NCBI GenBank assembly: GCA_043805315.1
Contig: JAZDID010000103.1
Span: 1 to 33,759 of the forward strand
Length of the DNA: 33,759 nucleotides
Origin: JAHJEM01 sp043805315
GTDB taxonomy: Archaea; Nanobdellota; Nanobdellia; Woesearchaeales; JAHJEM01
Reading direction: 5' to 3'
Shown piece after piece: positions 23,501-30,376 of the stretch (position 1 is its first letter; every line of letters starts with the position of its first letter). The position numbers were made by a program, and so were the translations under genes. The notes beneath the pieces are model-generated. The model was given only the letters and a program-made list of their open reading frames with translations. It was not told the origin of the DNA and did not search any database.

Positions 23501-24802
23501 TTAGGTCCTTCCGATGCTCTTGTATTTGAATCCGAGAGAGATCATCTCCGCAGGAGTGTAGATGTTCCTGCCGTCGATGATGATCGCTTGGCGCATCTCT
23601 TCCTTGACTCTCTTCATATCCAGCTGCCTGAACTCGTCCCATTCAGTGCAGATGATGAGCGCGTCAGCGTCTTTGATTGCCTCATAGGGATTTGTCGCAT
23701 ACTCGATCTTCGGGAATATTTTTTTCGTGTTCTCCATCGCCTCAGGGTCGAACACCACGACCTCTGCATAACTGTCCAGGAGCTGGCTGATGAGCACGAG
23801 GGCAGGGGCTTCCCTGATATCGTCTGTCTTTGGCTTGTAGGATAATCCCCAGATGGCAATCCTTTTCCCTTCAAGCTCTGGCAGGTATGTTTTGAGCTTT
23901 GGCAATAATGATTTTTTCTGGCGCTCATTCACATAATCCACTGCCCGCATGATATTCGTCGGTAGGTTCTGTTTTTCCATAGAGTGCATCAATGCGCGGA
24001 CATCCTTAGGAAAGCAGCTGCCACCATAGCCGATGCCTGCCTGCAGGAATCTCGGGCCGATGCGCTTGTCAAGCCCGATGCCCACTGCTATTTCCTTGAT
24101 GTCTGCGCCGATCTCTTCGCACAAGCTCGCAAGCTCGTTCATGAAGCTTATCTTTGTTGCAAGGAAGGCATTGTTCGCGTACTTCATCAGCTCAGCATTG
24201 ATGTTTGTGGTGGTCACAATAGGCTGGTTTATCCGTTCAAGGGGCTTGTACAGGTTCTTCATTGCCTGTATAGCCTTCTGAGAGCGTGACCCGATGACAA
24301 TCTTGTCTGAATGCATGAAATCATAAATAGCCTGGCCTTCCCTGAGGAATTCCGGATTGGAGACCACGTCATATTCTGCTTTTCCTTTGATGTGCTGGTT
24401 GATCAAGCGCTGGACTTTCTCTGCAGTGCCTACAGGGACAGTGCTCTTGATCACAATGATCTTGTATTCCTTGATTGTCTCTCCGAGTGTTTTCGCGACA
24501 TCGAAAACAAACGAGAGGTCTGCGTCGCCATCCTGCTTCTGCGGAGTTCCGACAGCAATGAAGATGATCTCTGACTGGTCTATGGCATGTTTTGCGTCAG
24601 TGGTGAATGATAATCTCCCTTCCTTATGGTTCCGTACCATGAGGTCTGACAAGCCGGGCTCATAGAAGGGAGATATTCCGTTGTTGAGCTTCTCGATCTT
24701 CTGTTGGTCAATGTCTATACAGATGACATTGTTTCCGAGCTCTGCAAAGCAGGTCCCTGAGACAAGGCCGACATAGCCAGTGCCGAAAAAGGTAATGTTC
24801 AT
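23501..24802 (-). CDS. ugd: UDP-glucose 6-dehydrogenase family
   Basis: The product is 433 aa, standard for UDP-glucose/UDP-GlcNAc 6-dehydrogenases. Starting at the first strand, FGTGYVGLV is the NAD-binding loop; FIAVGTP, STVPVGTAEKV, NPEFLREG and MKYANNAFLATKISFMNE follow, and the catalytic C263 lies in GIGYGGSCFPKDVRA. It oxidises a UDP-hexose to the uronic acid with two NAD+. UDP-glucose is the most common substrate, but UDP-ManNAc or UDP-GlcNAc cannot be excluded. ATG 24802 was chosen over the longer frame to 24967: it opens exactly at the family start and is 26 nt after a TATA box. It is the first gene of the minus-strand locus. Confidence 0.92.
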   Translation of the reverse strand: MNITFFGTGYVGLVSGTCFAELGNNVICIDIDQQKIEKLNNGISPFYEPGLSDLMVRNHKEGRLSFTTDAKHAIDQSEIIFIAVGTPQKQDGDADLSFVFDVAKTLGETIKEYKIIVIKSTVPVGTAEKVQRLINQHIKGKAEYDVVSNPEFLREGQAIYDFMHSDKIVIGSRSQKAIQAMKNLYKPLERINQPIVTTTNINAELMKYANNAFLATKISFMNELASLCEEIGADIKEIAVGIGLDKRIGPRFLQAGIGYGGSCFPKDVRALMHSMEKQNLPTNIMRAVDYVNERQKKSLLPKLKTYLPELEGKRIAIWGLSYKPKTDDIREAPALVLISQLLDSYAEVVVFDPEAMENTKKIFPKIEYATNPYEAIKDADALIICTEWDEFRQLDMKRVKEEMRQAIIIDGRNIYTPAEMISLGFKYKSIGRT

Positions 24803-24824
24803 ACGAGTGTGGATTCCCAGGGGA

Positions 24825-24832
24825 TTTATAAA
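24825..24832 (-). promoter_or_regulatory. TATA box for ugd
   Basis: TTTATAAA is centred 26 nt before ATG 24802, giving a leaderless transcript. Confidence 0.65.
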
Positions 24833-24854
24833 GATTGTCGTAAAACAGCCCGGC

Positions 24855-24990
24855 CATGTTCGTCGTGTTTTTCTGATCGGCCTGTTTTCCTGATGTATCA
24901 GTTCTGATACATAACCCTGGGTAGCTGGAGGGGGTGACGGGTGGGCAGAATCGAAACAAGATGACAAGGAATTCTCTTAAACAAGACCGA
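24855..24990. repeat. Diverged upstream repeat, copy B (before ugd), with internal palindrome
   Basis: Positions 24855-24890 match 22235-22270 at 30 of 36 bases. Beyond it, 24893-24912 is a perfect 9-bp inverted repeat with a TT spacer (ATGTATCAG, TT, CTGATACAT), absent as a palindrome in copy A although GTTCTG is kept. A G-rich stretch (GGAGGGGGTG) follows, as in copy A. Confidence 0.65.
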
Positions 24991-25020
24991 TGAGTTGGCT
25001 GAGTAGGGGAATCCGCAACA

Positions 25021-25028
25021 TTTAAAAA
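25021..25028 (+). promoter_or_regulatory. TATA box for the 5S rRNA gene
   Basis: TTTAAAAA is centred 26-27 nt before the predicted 5S 5' end at 25051, exactly the archaeal TATA-to-start distance. Confidence 0.7.
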
Positions 25029-25050
25029 CAAAACCGGTATCCTCTCTCTT

Positions 25051-25162
25051 GGACGGCCATAGTGGCCTGGATACACCCGATCCCATTTCGAACTCGGAAG
25101 TTAAGCAGGCCCACGTTTTTGGCAGTACTGCACTTATGTGTGGGAAACCAAGAAAGCTGTCC
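25051..25162 (+). rRNA. rrf: 5S ribosomal RNA
   Basis: The conserved loop region CGATCCCATTTCGAACTCGG followed by AAGTTAAGC is present. The ends pair as helix I: GGACGGC at 25051-25057 with GCTGTCC at 25156-25162. Length is about 112 nt, close to normal (slightly short). The gene is isolated: no 16S, 23S or tRNA gene lies nearby, as in many archaea whose 5S is unlinked. It has its own TATA box and a T-run after the 3' end. Confidence 0.95.
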
Positions 25163-25165
25163 GCC

Positions 25166-25172
25166 TTTTTTT
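25166..25172 (+). terminator. T-run terminator after 5S rRNA
   Basis: Seven consecutive T residues start four bases after the helix I 3' strand, matching oligo-T termination by archaeal RNA polymerase. Confidence 0.65.
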
Positions 25173-25230
25173 ATTCGGATGGGATCATAAGCTCTCGTTT
25201 TTTCTTTTCTTCAGTAAAGTTTAAATTGCT

Positions 25231-25566
25231 ATGATGCCAGAGATGCTTGTGAAACTCCTTTTCATCTGCAGCCAAAACAAGAACAGGAGCAGAACTGCCG
25301 AAGATCTCTTCAGAGGCAAGTACGAGACCAGGTCGGCAGGGCTGTACAACGAACATCCTGTGACTGCGAAAGAGCTCGAGTGGGCTGACACGATCTGCGT
25401 CATGGAAGAGGAGCAGCGGCATGAGCTCGGCAAAAGGTTTCCCGGCCTCTATCTGAAGAAGAGGATACTCTGCCTGGACATTCCGGATGTCTACATCTAC
25501 AATGATCCAGAGCTGGTCGAGCAATTGGAAAGGAAAGTGAACGCTGCTCTGGAAGAAAAAAAATAA
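25231..25566 (+). CDS. Small CX5R protein, low-molecular-weight tyrosine phosphatase-like
   Basis: The product is 111 aa. The phosphate-binding loop CSQNKNRS (C13 to R19, CX5R) follows a hydrophobic strand (KLLFI), and SAGL and a WADTICVME strand follow, as in the predicted tyrosine phosphatase family related to arsenate reductases. The CX5R loop would hold the catalytic cysteine. The usual C-terminal D-P loop of classical enzymes is represented by LDIPDVYIYNDPEL. Substrate unknown. Starts at ATG 25231, 25234 or 25243 are possible; MLVKLLFICS from 25243 fits the fold best. A TATA-like GTTTAAAT lies at 25219-25226. Confidence 0.75.
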   Translation: MMPEMLVKLLFICSQNKNRSRTAEDLFRGKYETRSAGLYNEHPVTAKELEWADTICVMEEEQRHELGKRFPGLYLKKRILCLDIPDVYIYNDPELVEQLERKVNAALEEKK

Positions 25567-25571
25567 AACAC

Positions 25572-25811
25572 CTAGCTCTCCGCTTCCATCCTCTCTCCGT
25601 CCTGCATGAAGAATCCGGAGTCGTCGAAGTCCTCTTCTGTCACGGTGACGTCATGATCTCCATCGATGATCTTCTGCAGGTAGGCAACCGGCTTGACGCT
25701 CGAGATGATTGTGCGCTGCACGATGTACTTGCCGTTCCTGCTCTTGTATATCCTCGACTCGATGCGCGGCATCTTCTTCAATTGCTCTTCTTTTTTGGTT
25801 GTCAATACCAT
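25572..25811 (-). CDS. Conserved-looking small protein of unknown function
   Basis: The product is 79 aa, soluble, with a basic N-terminal half (KKEEQLKKMPRIESRIYKSRNGKYIVQRT) and a very acidic tail (DGDHDVTVTEEDFDDSGFF). The frame opens at GTG 25820, but ATG 25811 follows a good ribosome site, GAGGTGAT, with 6-nt spacing, so it was chosen. A TATA-like ATTTAAAAT at about 25858-25866 would give a short leader holding that site. The gene converges with the phosphatase gene, with five bases between stops. I recognise no family; charge distribution might suit a nucleic-acid or ribosome-associated role, which is a guess. Confidence 0.65.
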   Translation of the reverse strand: MVLTTKKEEQLKKMPRIESRIYKSRNGKYIVQRTIISSVKPVAYLQKIIDGDHDVTVTEEDFDDSGFFMQDGERMEAES

Positions 25812-25815
25812 AGGT

Positions 25816-25823
25816 ATCACCTC
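25816..25823 (-). promoter_or_regulatory. Shine-Dalgarno site of the 25572-25811 gene
   Basis: GAGGTGAT on the minus strand precedes ATG 25811 with about 6 nt spacing. It is one of only two clear Shine-Dalgarno sites at an operon start in this otherwise leaderless window. Confidence 0.65.
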
Positions 25824-25991
25824 AGTGAATTAATTTTAGAGGATTGTAGTGAAAGAGATTTAAAATGGGTTATGGGAAAAAAGCAGGGTTATTTCCAAGA
25901 TATCCGGAATTAGTAGGTATAGAAATTGGAAATATTGCGTCTGTTGAGCTCTGTTTCGGAATTTTTATGAGAACAATGGAACTATTTTGCG

Positions 25992-26876
25992 CTATGCTGA
26001 TTTCTGTATCTTCGCGATAAAGAACCCTTCGGTCCCTGTCCTGTGTGGCCATAAGCGCCTGCACTTCCTGATCTCAGGACTGAGCTGCTCGCCAAAGACC
26101 TCAGTCAATCCAGGATCCCCCACCGCGATGTCAATCGGCTCTAATCGCACATCCTTGTACTTCTGCAACAGCCAGTGCATGTTGAGCTCGTTCTCTTCTG
26201 GCTCTAATGAGCAAGTGGAGTAGACAAGGGTTCCTCCTGGCTTCAGGACTTTCAGCGCTGCCTTAAGCAGCTCCTTCTGCAGCCTTGCACGCTCTTTGAT
26301 CCCCTGCAAGGTCTTCAATGCAAAGTAGTTCTCTTCGATGCAGTAGTTGCCTGAGCATGGTGCGTCCAGGAGTATCTTGTCGAACTGGATTCCGAGATCG
26401 AATGCGAATCTCGCGTCTTTCTTGTATAGGAGGCTGTTGGTTATTCCTAAGCGTTCAGTATTGATCCTAACAGCAAGGAGGCGTTGCGGGTTCTCGTCTA
26501 AACCGATGATGATTCCGGTGTTCTGCATGAGCTGCGCCAATTGCGTCAGCTTGGATCCTGGCGCTGCTGCCATATCCAATAGAGTGTCATCTGGAGAAGG
26601 GTTGAGTACTTGCGCAGGGATCTGGCTGGCTGCCTCCTGCAGGTAATAATAGCCTTGCAGGAATTCCTGAGTCGCTCCAAGTGAGAACGGCGATTCGTAG
26701 TAATAGCCATACTGGAGGAACGGGATTTTCTCTAAAGTGACTCCTCTTTTTTTCAGCCTCTCAATGAGCGCTTGTTCTGAGAGTTTCAGCGTGTTGACCC
26801 GTAAGGATTTCCGTATCTCTTTGGCAAGCGCAAAGTCAGGAGTGAGTTCTTTGTACCTGCTGATGAACTGGTTCAT
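25992..26876 (-). CDS. NOL1/NOP2/Sun family RNA m5C methyltransferase
   Basis: The 294-aa product has SAM motif I LLDMAAAPGSKLTQL (99-113), LLDAPCSG with C174 (motif IV) and YSTCSLEPEENE with the catalytic C222 (motif VI). The paired cysteines are the hallmark of the family: one attacks C6 of cytosine, the other releases the enzyme. An N-terminal RVNTLKLS segment is part of the RRM-like subdomain; there is no PUA domain. Target could be rRNA or tRNA. ATG 26876 lies 26-27 nt after its TATA box, back to back with the promoter of the next gene. Confidence 0.92.
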   Translation of the reverse strand: MNQFISRYKELTPDFALAKEIRKSLRVNTLKLSEQALIERLKKRGVTLEKIPFLQYGYYYESPFSLGATQEFLQGYYYLQEAASQIPAQVLNPSPDDTLLDMAAAPGSKLTQLAQLMQNTGIIIGLDENPQRLLAVRINTERLGITNSLLYKKDARFAFDLGIQFDKILLDAPCSGNYCIEENYFALKTLQGIKERARLQKELLKAALKVLKPGGTLVYSTCSLEPEENELNMHWLLQKYKDVRLEPIDIAVGDPGLTEVFGEQLSPEIRKCRRLWPHRTGTEGFFIAKIQKSA

Positions 26877-26898
26877 GCAAAAACAGATTGCTGAGAGG

Positions 26899-26906
26899 TT
26901 AATAAA
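26899..26906 (-). promoter_or_regulatory. TATA box for the m5C methyltransferase
   Basis: On the minus strand TTTATTAA is centred 26-27 nt before ATG 26876. It is 11 bp from the divergent TATA box of the NAD(P)H-hydrate dehydratase gene. Confidence 0.6.
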
Positions 26907-26917
26907 TTTATTTAAAA

Positions 26918-26925
26918 TTTATAAA
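26918..26925 (+). promoter_or_regulatory. TATA box for NAD(P)H-hydrate dehydratase
   Basis: TTTATAAA is centred 26-27 nt before ATG 26948, supporting a leaderless start there rather than at ATG 26954. Confidence 0.6.
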
Positions 26926-26947
26926 CAAAGCAGTACTGAACAAGGGA

Positions 26948-27814
26948 ATGGTGATGAATTTTGAGCGTGAACTGGAGAAGTTTTGGAAAAAGAGAAAGCC
27001 GGGCTCGTACAAGGGCGAGAACGGCCGTGCATTGGTCATCGGCGGCTCGAGAGAATATGCAGGCTGCCTTGCATTGGCAGGCGTCGCTAGCCTGAGGACA
27101 GGGTGTGACTGGGTGACTATTGCAGCGCCAGAAAAAGTGGCGTGGGCAGTCAATGCGTTGAGCCCGGACCTGGTCACGGTGAAGCTTGAGGGAGATTATC
27201 TTGCCGATGAGTATGAAAACAGGTTGATGCAACTCGTTCAGAAACATGATGTCTTTCTCATCGGCAACGGCATGGATGCGAGGTCAGATAAGCTCATCAG
27301 GAGCATCGTCCTGAAAAACAAAGGCAATCAGAAAGTCTTGGATGCGCAGGCACTCCACTGCGTGAGATTTCAGGAGGTCAGCAATGCGGTCCTGACGCCG
27401 CACAAGGGAGAATTCGATGTGCTGATGAAGAGTTCTGGATTACCTGCATCATCAAGAAAGATGATGAATGCAGCTATCAACAGCATTCAACAGCGTCTCA
27501 CAAATGAAACTGTTATTCTCCTCAAGGCAGAGACAGATATCATCATCGGAAAAAAGAGAACAGCGTACAACAAAGGGGGCAATCCCGGCATGACCAAGGC
27601 AGGGACAGGAGACGTGCTTGCAGGCCTCGTGTTGGGGTTTCTCGCGCAAGGCATGGAACCGTTCAAATCCTGCCTGATCGCGAGCTGGTTGAACAAGAAA
27701 CTGGGAGATGATTTAAAAACCAAGAAGGGTTACTCGTATATCGCGTCAGACCTCCTGCGTGAATTGGAAGAGTTCAAGAAAAAAACAATGACAAAACGTC
27801 AGAGAATGCCATGA
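26948..27814 (+). CDS. nnrD: ADP/ATP-dependent NAD(P)H-hydrate dehydratase
   Basis: The 288-aa product is a ribokinase-like enzyme that repairs hydrated NAD(P)H. Motifs are GRALVIGGSREYAG near the N-terminus, NAVLTPHKGEF in the middle and NPGMTKAGTGDVLAGLVLGF, the phosphate-binding loop with the catalytic Asp of the GTGD. Only the dehydratase (YjeF C-terminal) domain is present; the epimerase (NnrE) domain that is often fused is missing. The stop overlaps the next ATG as ATGA at 27811-27814. ATG 26948 is set by TATA spacing. Confidence 0.92.
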   Translation: MVMNFERELEKFWKKRKPGSYKGENGRALVIGGSREYAGCLALAGVASLRTGCDWVTIAAPEKVAWAVNALSPDLVTVKLEGDYLADEYENRLMQLVQKHDVFLIGNGMDARSDKLIRSIVLKNKGNQKVLDAQALHCVRFQEVSNAVLTPHKGEFDVLMKSSGLPASSRKMMNAAINSIQQRLTNETVILLKAETDIIIGKKRTAYNKGGNPGMTKAGTGDVLAGLVLGFLAQGMEPFKSCLIASWLNKKLGDDLKTKKGYSYIASDLLRELEEFKKKTMTKRQRMP

Positions 27815-28923
27815 AATCAGAGCTTTCAGCAATGGACATGCACTACCTGGTCAAGGAGTTCCAGGTGCTTATCGATGGCAAGATCGACAAGATCTACGAG
27901 GGAGAGGAGGACCGGAAGGACTTCCTGTTCAGGTTCCATGTGCCAGGCAAAGGGAAAATATCGTTACGCGTTCATCTTCCGAATCTCATCTACATCACAG
28001 AGTGTAAAGGGGATTTTCCAGAGCAGCCTCCAGGATTCTGCATGTTTCTGCGGAAGTATCTGCAAAACGCGCGCGTGAGGAAAATAGAACAGGTCGGGTT
28101 TGAGCGGATTTTGAAGTTCACGTTCGAGCACAAGGTGAATGAAAAGGTCGAGACATATTACTTGATTGTCGAGCTGTTCAGCAAGGGCAATATGATACTC
28201 TGCGACAGTACGATGAAGATCAAGAGCCCCTTGGAGAGCCAGAGCTGGGCAGACAGGACTATTCGCGGAAACACACCCTACCTCTTGCCTCCTGCTGCGA
28301 CAGACACCCTGAACCTGAATCTTGAAGAGTTCAGCACTATGGTGAGGATGACGAAGATGGATTCTATTGTAAAATGCCTTGCAGTTGACCTTGCCCTCGG
28401 AGGATTGTACGCAGAAGAGCTTTTATGCCTTGTAGACATTGACAAGAACATGAAGAAACTCAGCAAAGAGGATATCGGGAGGTTGTACGATGAGCTGCAC
28501 ATCCTGAAAGACAAAGAGGTCAAGGCAGTCAAGGTGGGTGAAGAAATCCTGCCCTTCCCATTCAAGAGCATTCCAGAAACTGGCCAGTCATATCCTTCTT
28601 TTTCTGCAGTCTTGGATGACGGCCTTTCAGGAAAAGAGCGAGTGGTCAAGGAGAAAAAAGAGAAAGCCACGAAAAAGGACAAGATCATGTTCATCATCAA
28701 TGAGCAGGAGAACAAGATCAAGGGGTTTGAGAAGCAGGCAGTGGAAAGCCAGAAGAAAGGCGAGCTCATCTACGAGAATTACACGCTGGTCAAAGAGATC
28801 CTGCAAGAATTGAAAAAAGCCCGCGAAAAGCACACCTGGAAAGAGATAAAAGAGAGATTGAAAGGCCACAAGATCATCAAGGAGATCGACGAGAAGGAAG
28901 GGAAGGTGGTGGTGGAACTCTGA
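27811..28923 (+). CDS. NFACT/Rqc2-family protein lacking the C-terminal NFACT-R domain
   Basis: The 370-aa product starts with the NFACT-N domain (MKSELSAMDMHYLVKEF, then KISLRVHLPNLIYITE, PPGFCMFLRKYLQNARV and YYLIVELFSKGNMILCD), followed by a helical region (about 170-245) and a charged coiled coil (about 275-345). It stops at KIIKEIDEKEGKVVVEL. Archaeal and eukaryotic Rqc2 proteins continue from about this point into the NFACT-R (DUF814) domain and are much longer. The family works in ribosome-associated quality control on stalled 50S subunits. The missing part is not found in another frame nearby, so the protein is truncated or split with the rest elsewhere. Confidence 0.85.
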   Translation: MKSELSAMDMHYLVKEFQVLIDGKIDKIYEGEEDRKDFLFRFHVPGKGKISLRVHLPNLIYITECKGDFPEQPPGFCMFLRKYLQNARVRKIEQVGFERILKFTFEHKVNEKVETYYLIVELFSKGNMILCDSTMKIKSPLESQSWADRTIRGNTPYLLPPAATDTLNLNLEEFSTMVRMTKMDSIVKCLAVDLALGGLYAEELLCLVDIDKNMKKLSKEDIGRLYDELHILKDKEVKAVKVGEEILPFPFKSIPETGQSYPSFSAVLDDGLSGKERVVKEKKEKATKKDKIMFIINEQENKIKGFEKQAVESQKKGELIYENYTLVKEILQELKKAREKHTWKEIKERLKGHKIIKEIDEKEGKVVVEL

Positions 28924-28946
28924 TTATTATTTAAAAAGAAAAAAAA

Positions 28947-29381
28947 TTATTTCACGTTATCATTTTCGAGTTTGAAATTATAATCGTTTGCCTTCCCTGA
29001 CAACAGCTCAAATATACCATCCACGTTTTTTCCCTTGAACTGTACCTGCTCGTCATCTCCATCATTTATTTCAGATTGGATTGCAGCGGCAGTGTCGACA
29101 AAATCCAGCGCTGACGATGAACGAGAAAATACGACATAACTATGGCATAAGACGTTTTCCCCTTCAGGCGTCTTTAGCATTGCTGACAATCCTTTGCCAT
29201 ACTCATCTGTAATGACTAATTGCACAGATTGTGGCTGGCCCACGATTGTTTCCAATGCTTCTTCCCTCTGGTAGGGATGTGCGGTATTAACGACATTGCG
29301 CATTTCAGAACCTTTGCCGCAGCCCACAGTAGATGCTGCTATGATCGCGGTGATTCCTATGATGCTGTAAAGTTTGTGCAT
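28947..29381 (-). CDS. Putative secreted lipoprotein of unknown function
   Basis: The 144-aa product begins with a short basic start (MHKL), a hydrophobic core (IIGITAIIAAS) and STVGC, a lipobox-like site that would leave a lipid-modified Cys at residue 21. The mature part is mixed alpha/beta and acidic, with no recognised domain. It was probably anchored to the outer face of the membrane. A strong Shine-Dalgarno site, GGAGGA, lies 4 nt before ATG 29381, with a palindrome CGTAATTACG just upstream. It is divergent from the TrmB gene, which may control it. Confidence 0.7.
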   Translation of the reverse strand: MHKLYSIIGITAIIAASTVGCGKGSEMRNVVNTAHPYQREEALETIVGQPQSVQLVITDEYGKGLSAMLKTPEGENVLCHSYVVFSRSSSALDFVDTAAAIQSEINDGDDEQVQFKGKNVDGIFELLSGKANDYNFKLENDNVK

Positions 29382-29385
29382 CTTA

Positions 29386-29391
29386 TCCTCC
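29386..29391 (-). promoter_or_regulatory. Strong Shine-Dalgarno site of the lipoprotein gene
   Basis: GGAGGA on the minus strand stands 4 nt before ATG 29381. The abutting decamer CGTAATTACG (29391-29400) is a perfect palindrome in the same short leader. Confidence 0.75.
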
Positions 29392-29434
29392 GTAATTACG
29401 TAATTTTATTATTCATAAGTAGTGATGATTGAAG

Positions 29435-29444
29435 TATATAAATA
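29435..29444 (-). promoter_or_regulatory. TATA box for the lipoprotein gene
   Basis: TATTTATATA on the minus strand would place transcription start near 29413, giving a leader of about 30 nt that contains the palindrome and Shine-Dalgarno site. Confidence 0.55.
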
Positions 29445-29449
29445 TTGCG

Positions 29450-29465
29450 CCCCCCTAGGTGGGGG
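29450..29465. promoter_or_regulatory. GC-rich palindrome between divergent promoters, possible TrmB operator
   Basis: Five C and five G residues (29451-29455 and 29461-29465) flank a TAGGT spacer, preceded by one more C at 29450. It is the only GC-rich tract in an A/T-rich intergenic region and lies between the two divergent TATA boxes, where an operator could act on both genes. Confidence 0.5.
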
Positions 29466-29476
29466 ACAATAGAAAA

Positions 29477-29485
29477 TTTTATATA
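29477..29485 (+). promoter_or_regulatory. TATA box for the TrmB-family regulator
   Basis: TTTTATATA is centred 27 nt before ATG 29508, giving a leaderless transcript. Confidence 0.6.
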
Positions 29486-29507
29486 TTCCCTGATAATCCA
29501 GTATTCT

Positions 29508-30266
29508 ATGAACCTTGAGCCATTGCAGAAGATCGGACTGACTCCGGGAGAGATCAAGGTCTATCTAGCACTCCTGCACCTGGGAACCAGCACTGCAGGC
29601 CCTATTGCACAGGATGCGAAAGTTGCGCGCTCAAAGCTCTATGATATTCTTGACCGGCTTGCAAAAAAAGGCATGGTCAGCCATGTGATCCACAACGGCA
29701 CAAAAGAGTTCTCTGTTGCAGAGCCGAGCCGTTTCCTCGATTTTCTCAAGAAGAAGGAAGAGGATATCAGGACGCAGCAGATTGAGATGAAACACCTACT
29801 TCCTCAACTCGAGCAGGAGTTCGAGCTGCAAAAGGTGAAAAGCGATGCAGAAGTGTTTGACGGGCTTGAAGGATTGAAACATGTTAGGGAAAGATGCATC
29901 AAGACCATGCAGAAAGGAGACTGTATCTATTTTTTTGGTGTTCCCAGCTCAGCATATCATCGAATGGAGGCATATTACGCAGAATGGAATGAGCGGCGAA
30001 TCGCCAAACGAATCAACTCCTACACTGTTTTTACCGATGAAGCAAGAACACATCCCTACGTCAAGACCAAGATTCGGCAACAGTGCACCCAGATACGCTT
30101 CCTGCCAAAAAGGATCCTCACGCATGCTTGGACAGAAATATATGGCGATATCGTAGTCATCGCGATCAACTATAAGAAATCGCTCTCAATAGTCATCAAA
30201 AACAAATATGTTGCAGAAAGCTACCGGCACTATTTCGACATGCTTTGGAGCATCAGCAAGCAATAG
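29508..30266 (+). CDS. TrmB-family transcriptional regulator
   Basis: The 252-aa product has an N-terminal winged helix (about 5-75; GLTPGEIKVYLALLHLG, ARSKLYDILDRLAKKGMVSHV), a coiled-coil segment (about 80-112) and a C-terminal effector-type domain with FFGVPSSAYHRMEAYYAEWNERR. TrmB proteins in archaea bind inverted repeats near promoters and often respond to sugars. Here the binding site might be the GC palindrome just upstream, giving autoregulation and control of the divergent lipoprotein. The sugar-binding TrmB C-terminal domain is not clearly seen, so the effector is open. The frame extends to 29445, but TATA spacing favours ATG 29508. Confidence 0.87.
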   Translation: MNLEPLQKIGLTPGEIKVYLALLHLGTSTAGPIAQDAKVARSKLYDILDRLAKKGMVSHVIHNGTKEFSVAEPSRFLDFLKKKEEDIRTQQIEMKHLLPQLEQEFELQKVKSDAEVFDGLEGLKHVRERCIKTMQKGDCIYFFGVPSSAYHRMEAYYAEWNERRIAKRINSYTVFTDEARTHPYVKTKIRQQCTQIRFLPKRILTHAWTEIYGDIVVIAINYKKSLSIVIKNKYVAESYRHYFDMLWSISKQ

Positions 30267-30344
30267 GAACACAATTGTGCATATCACGCCGATCGGATTA
30301 TTTTCGATTTCTCCGCAAACTCCCACAAGACATTCGCACACAAC

Positions 30345-30354
30345 CTTTATTAAC
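30345..30354 (+). promoter_or_regulatory. TATA box for the RecB-like nuclease
   Basis: CTTTATTAAC is centred 27 nt before ATG 30377. Confidence 0.5.
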
Positions 30355-30376
30355 AGCCTTATCCTTCCTACCTTGT

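Noticed and set aside
25866..26020. A 51-codon plus-strand ORF overlapping the end of the m5C methyltransferase gene
   Set aside because: It overlaps the real gene, has no promoter spacing like its neighbours and the peptide resembles nothing; treated as chance.
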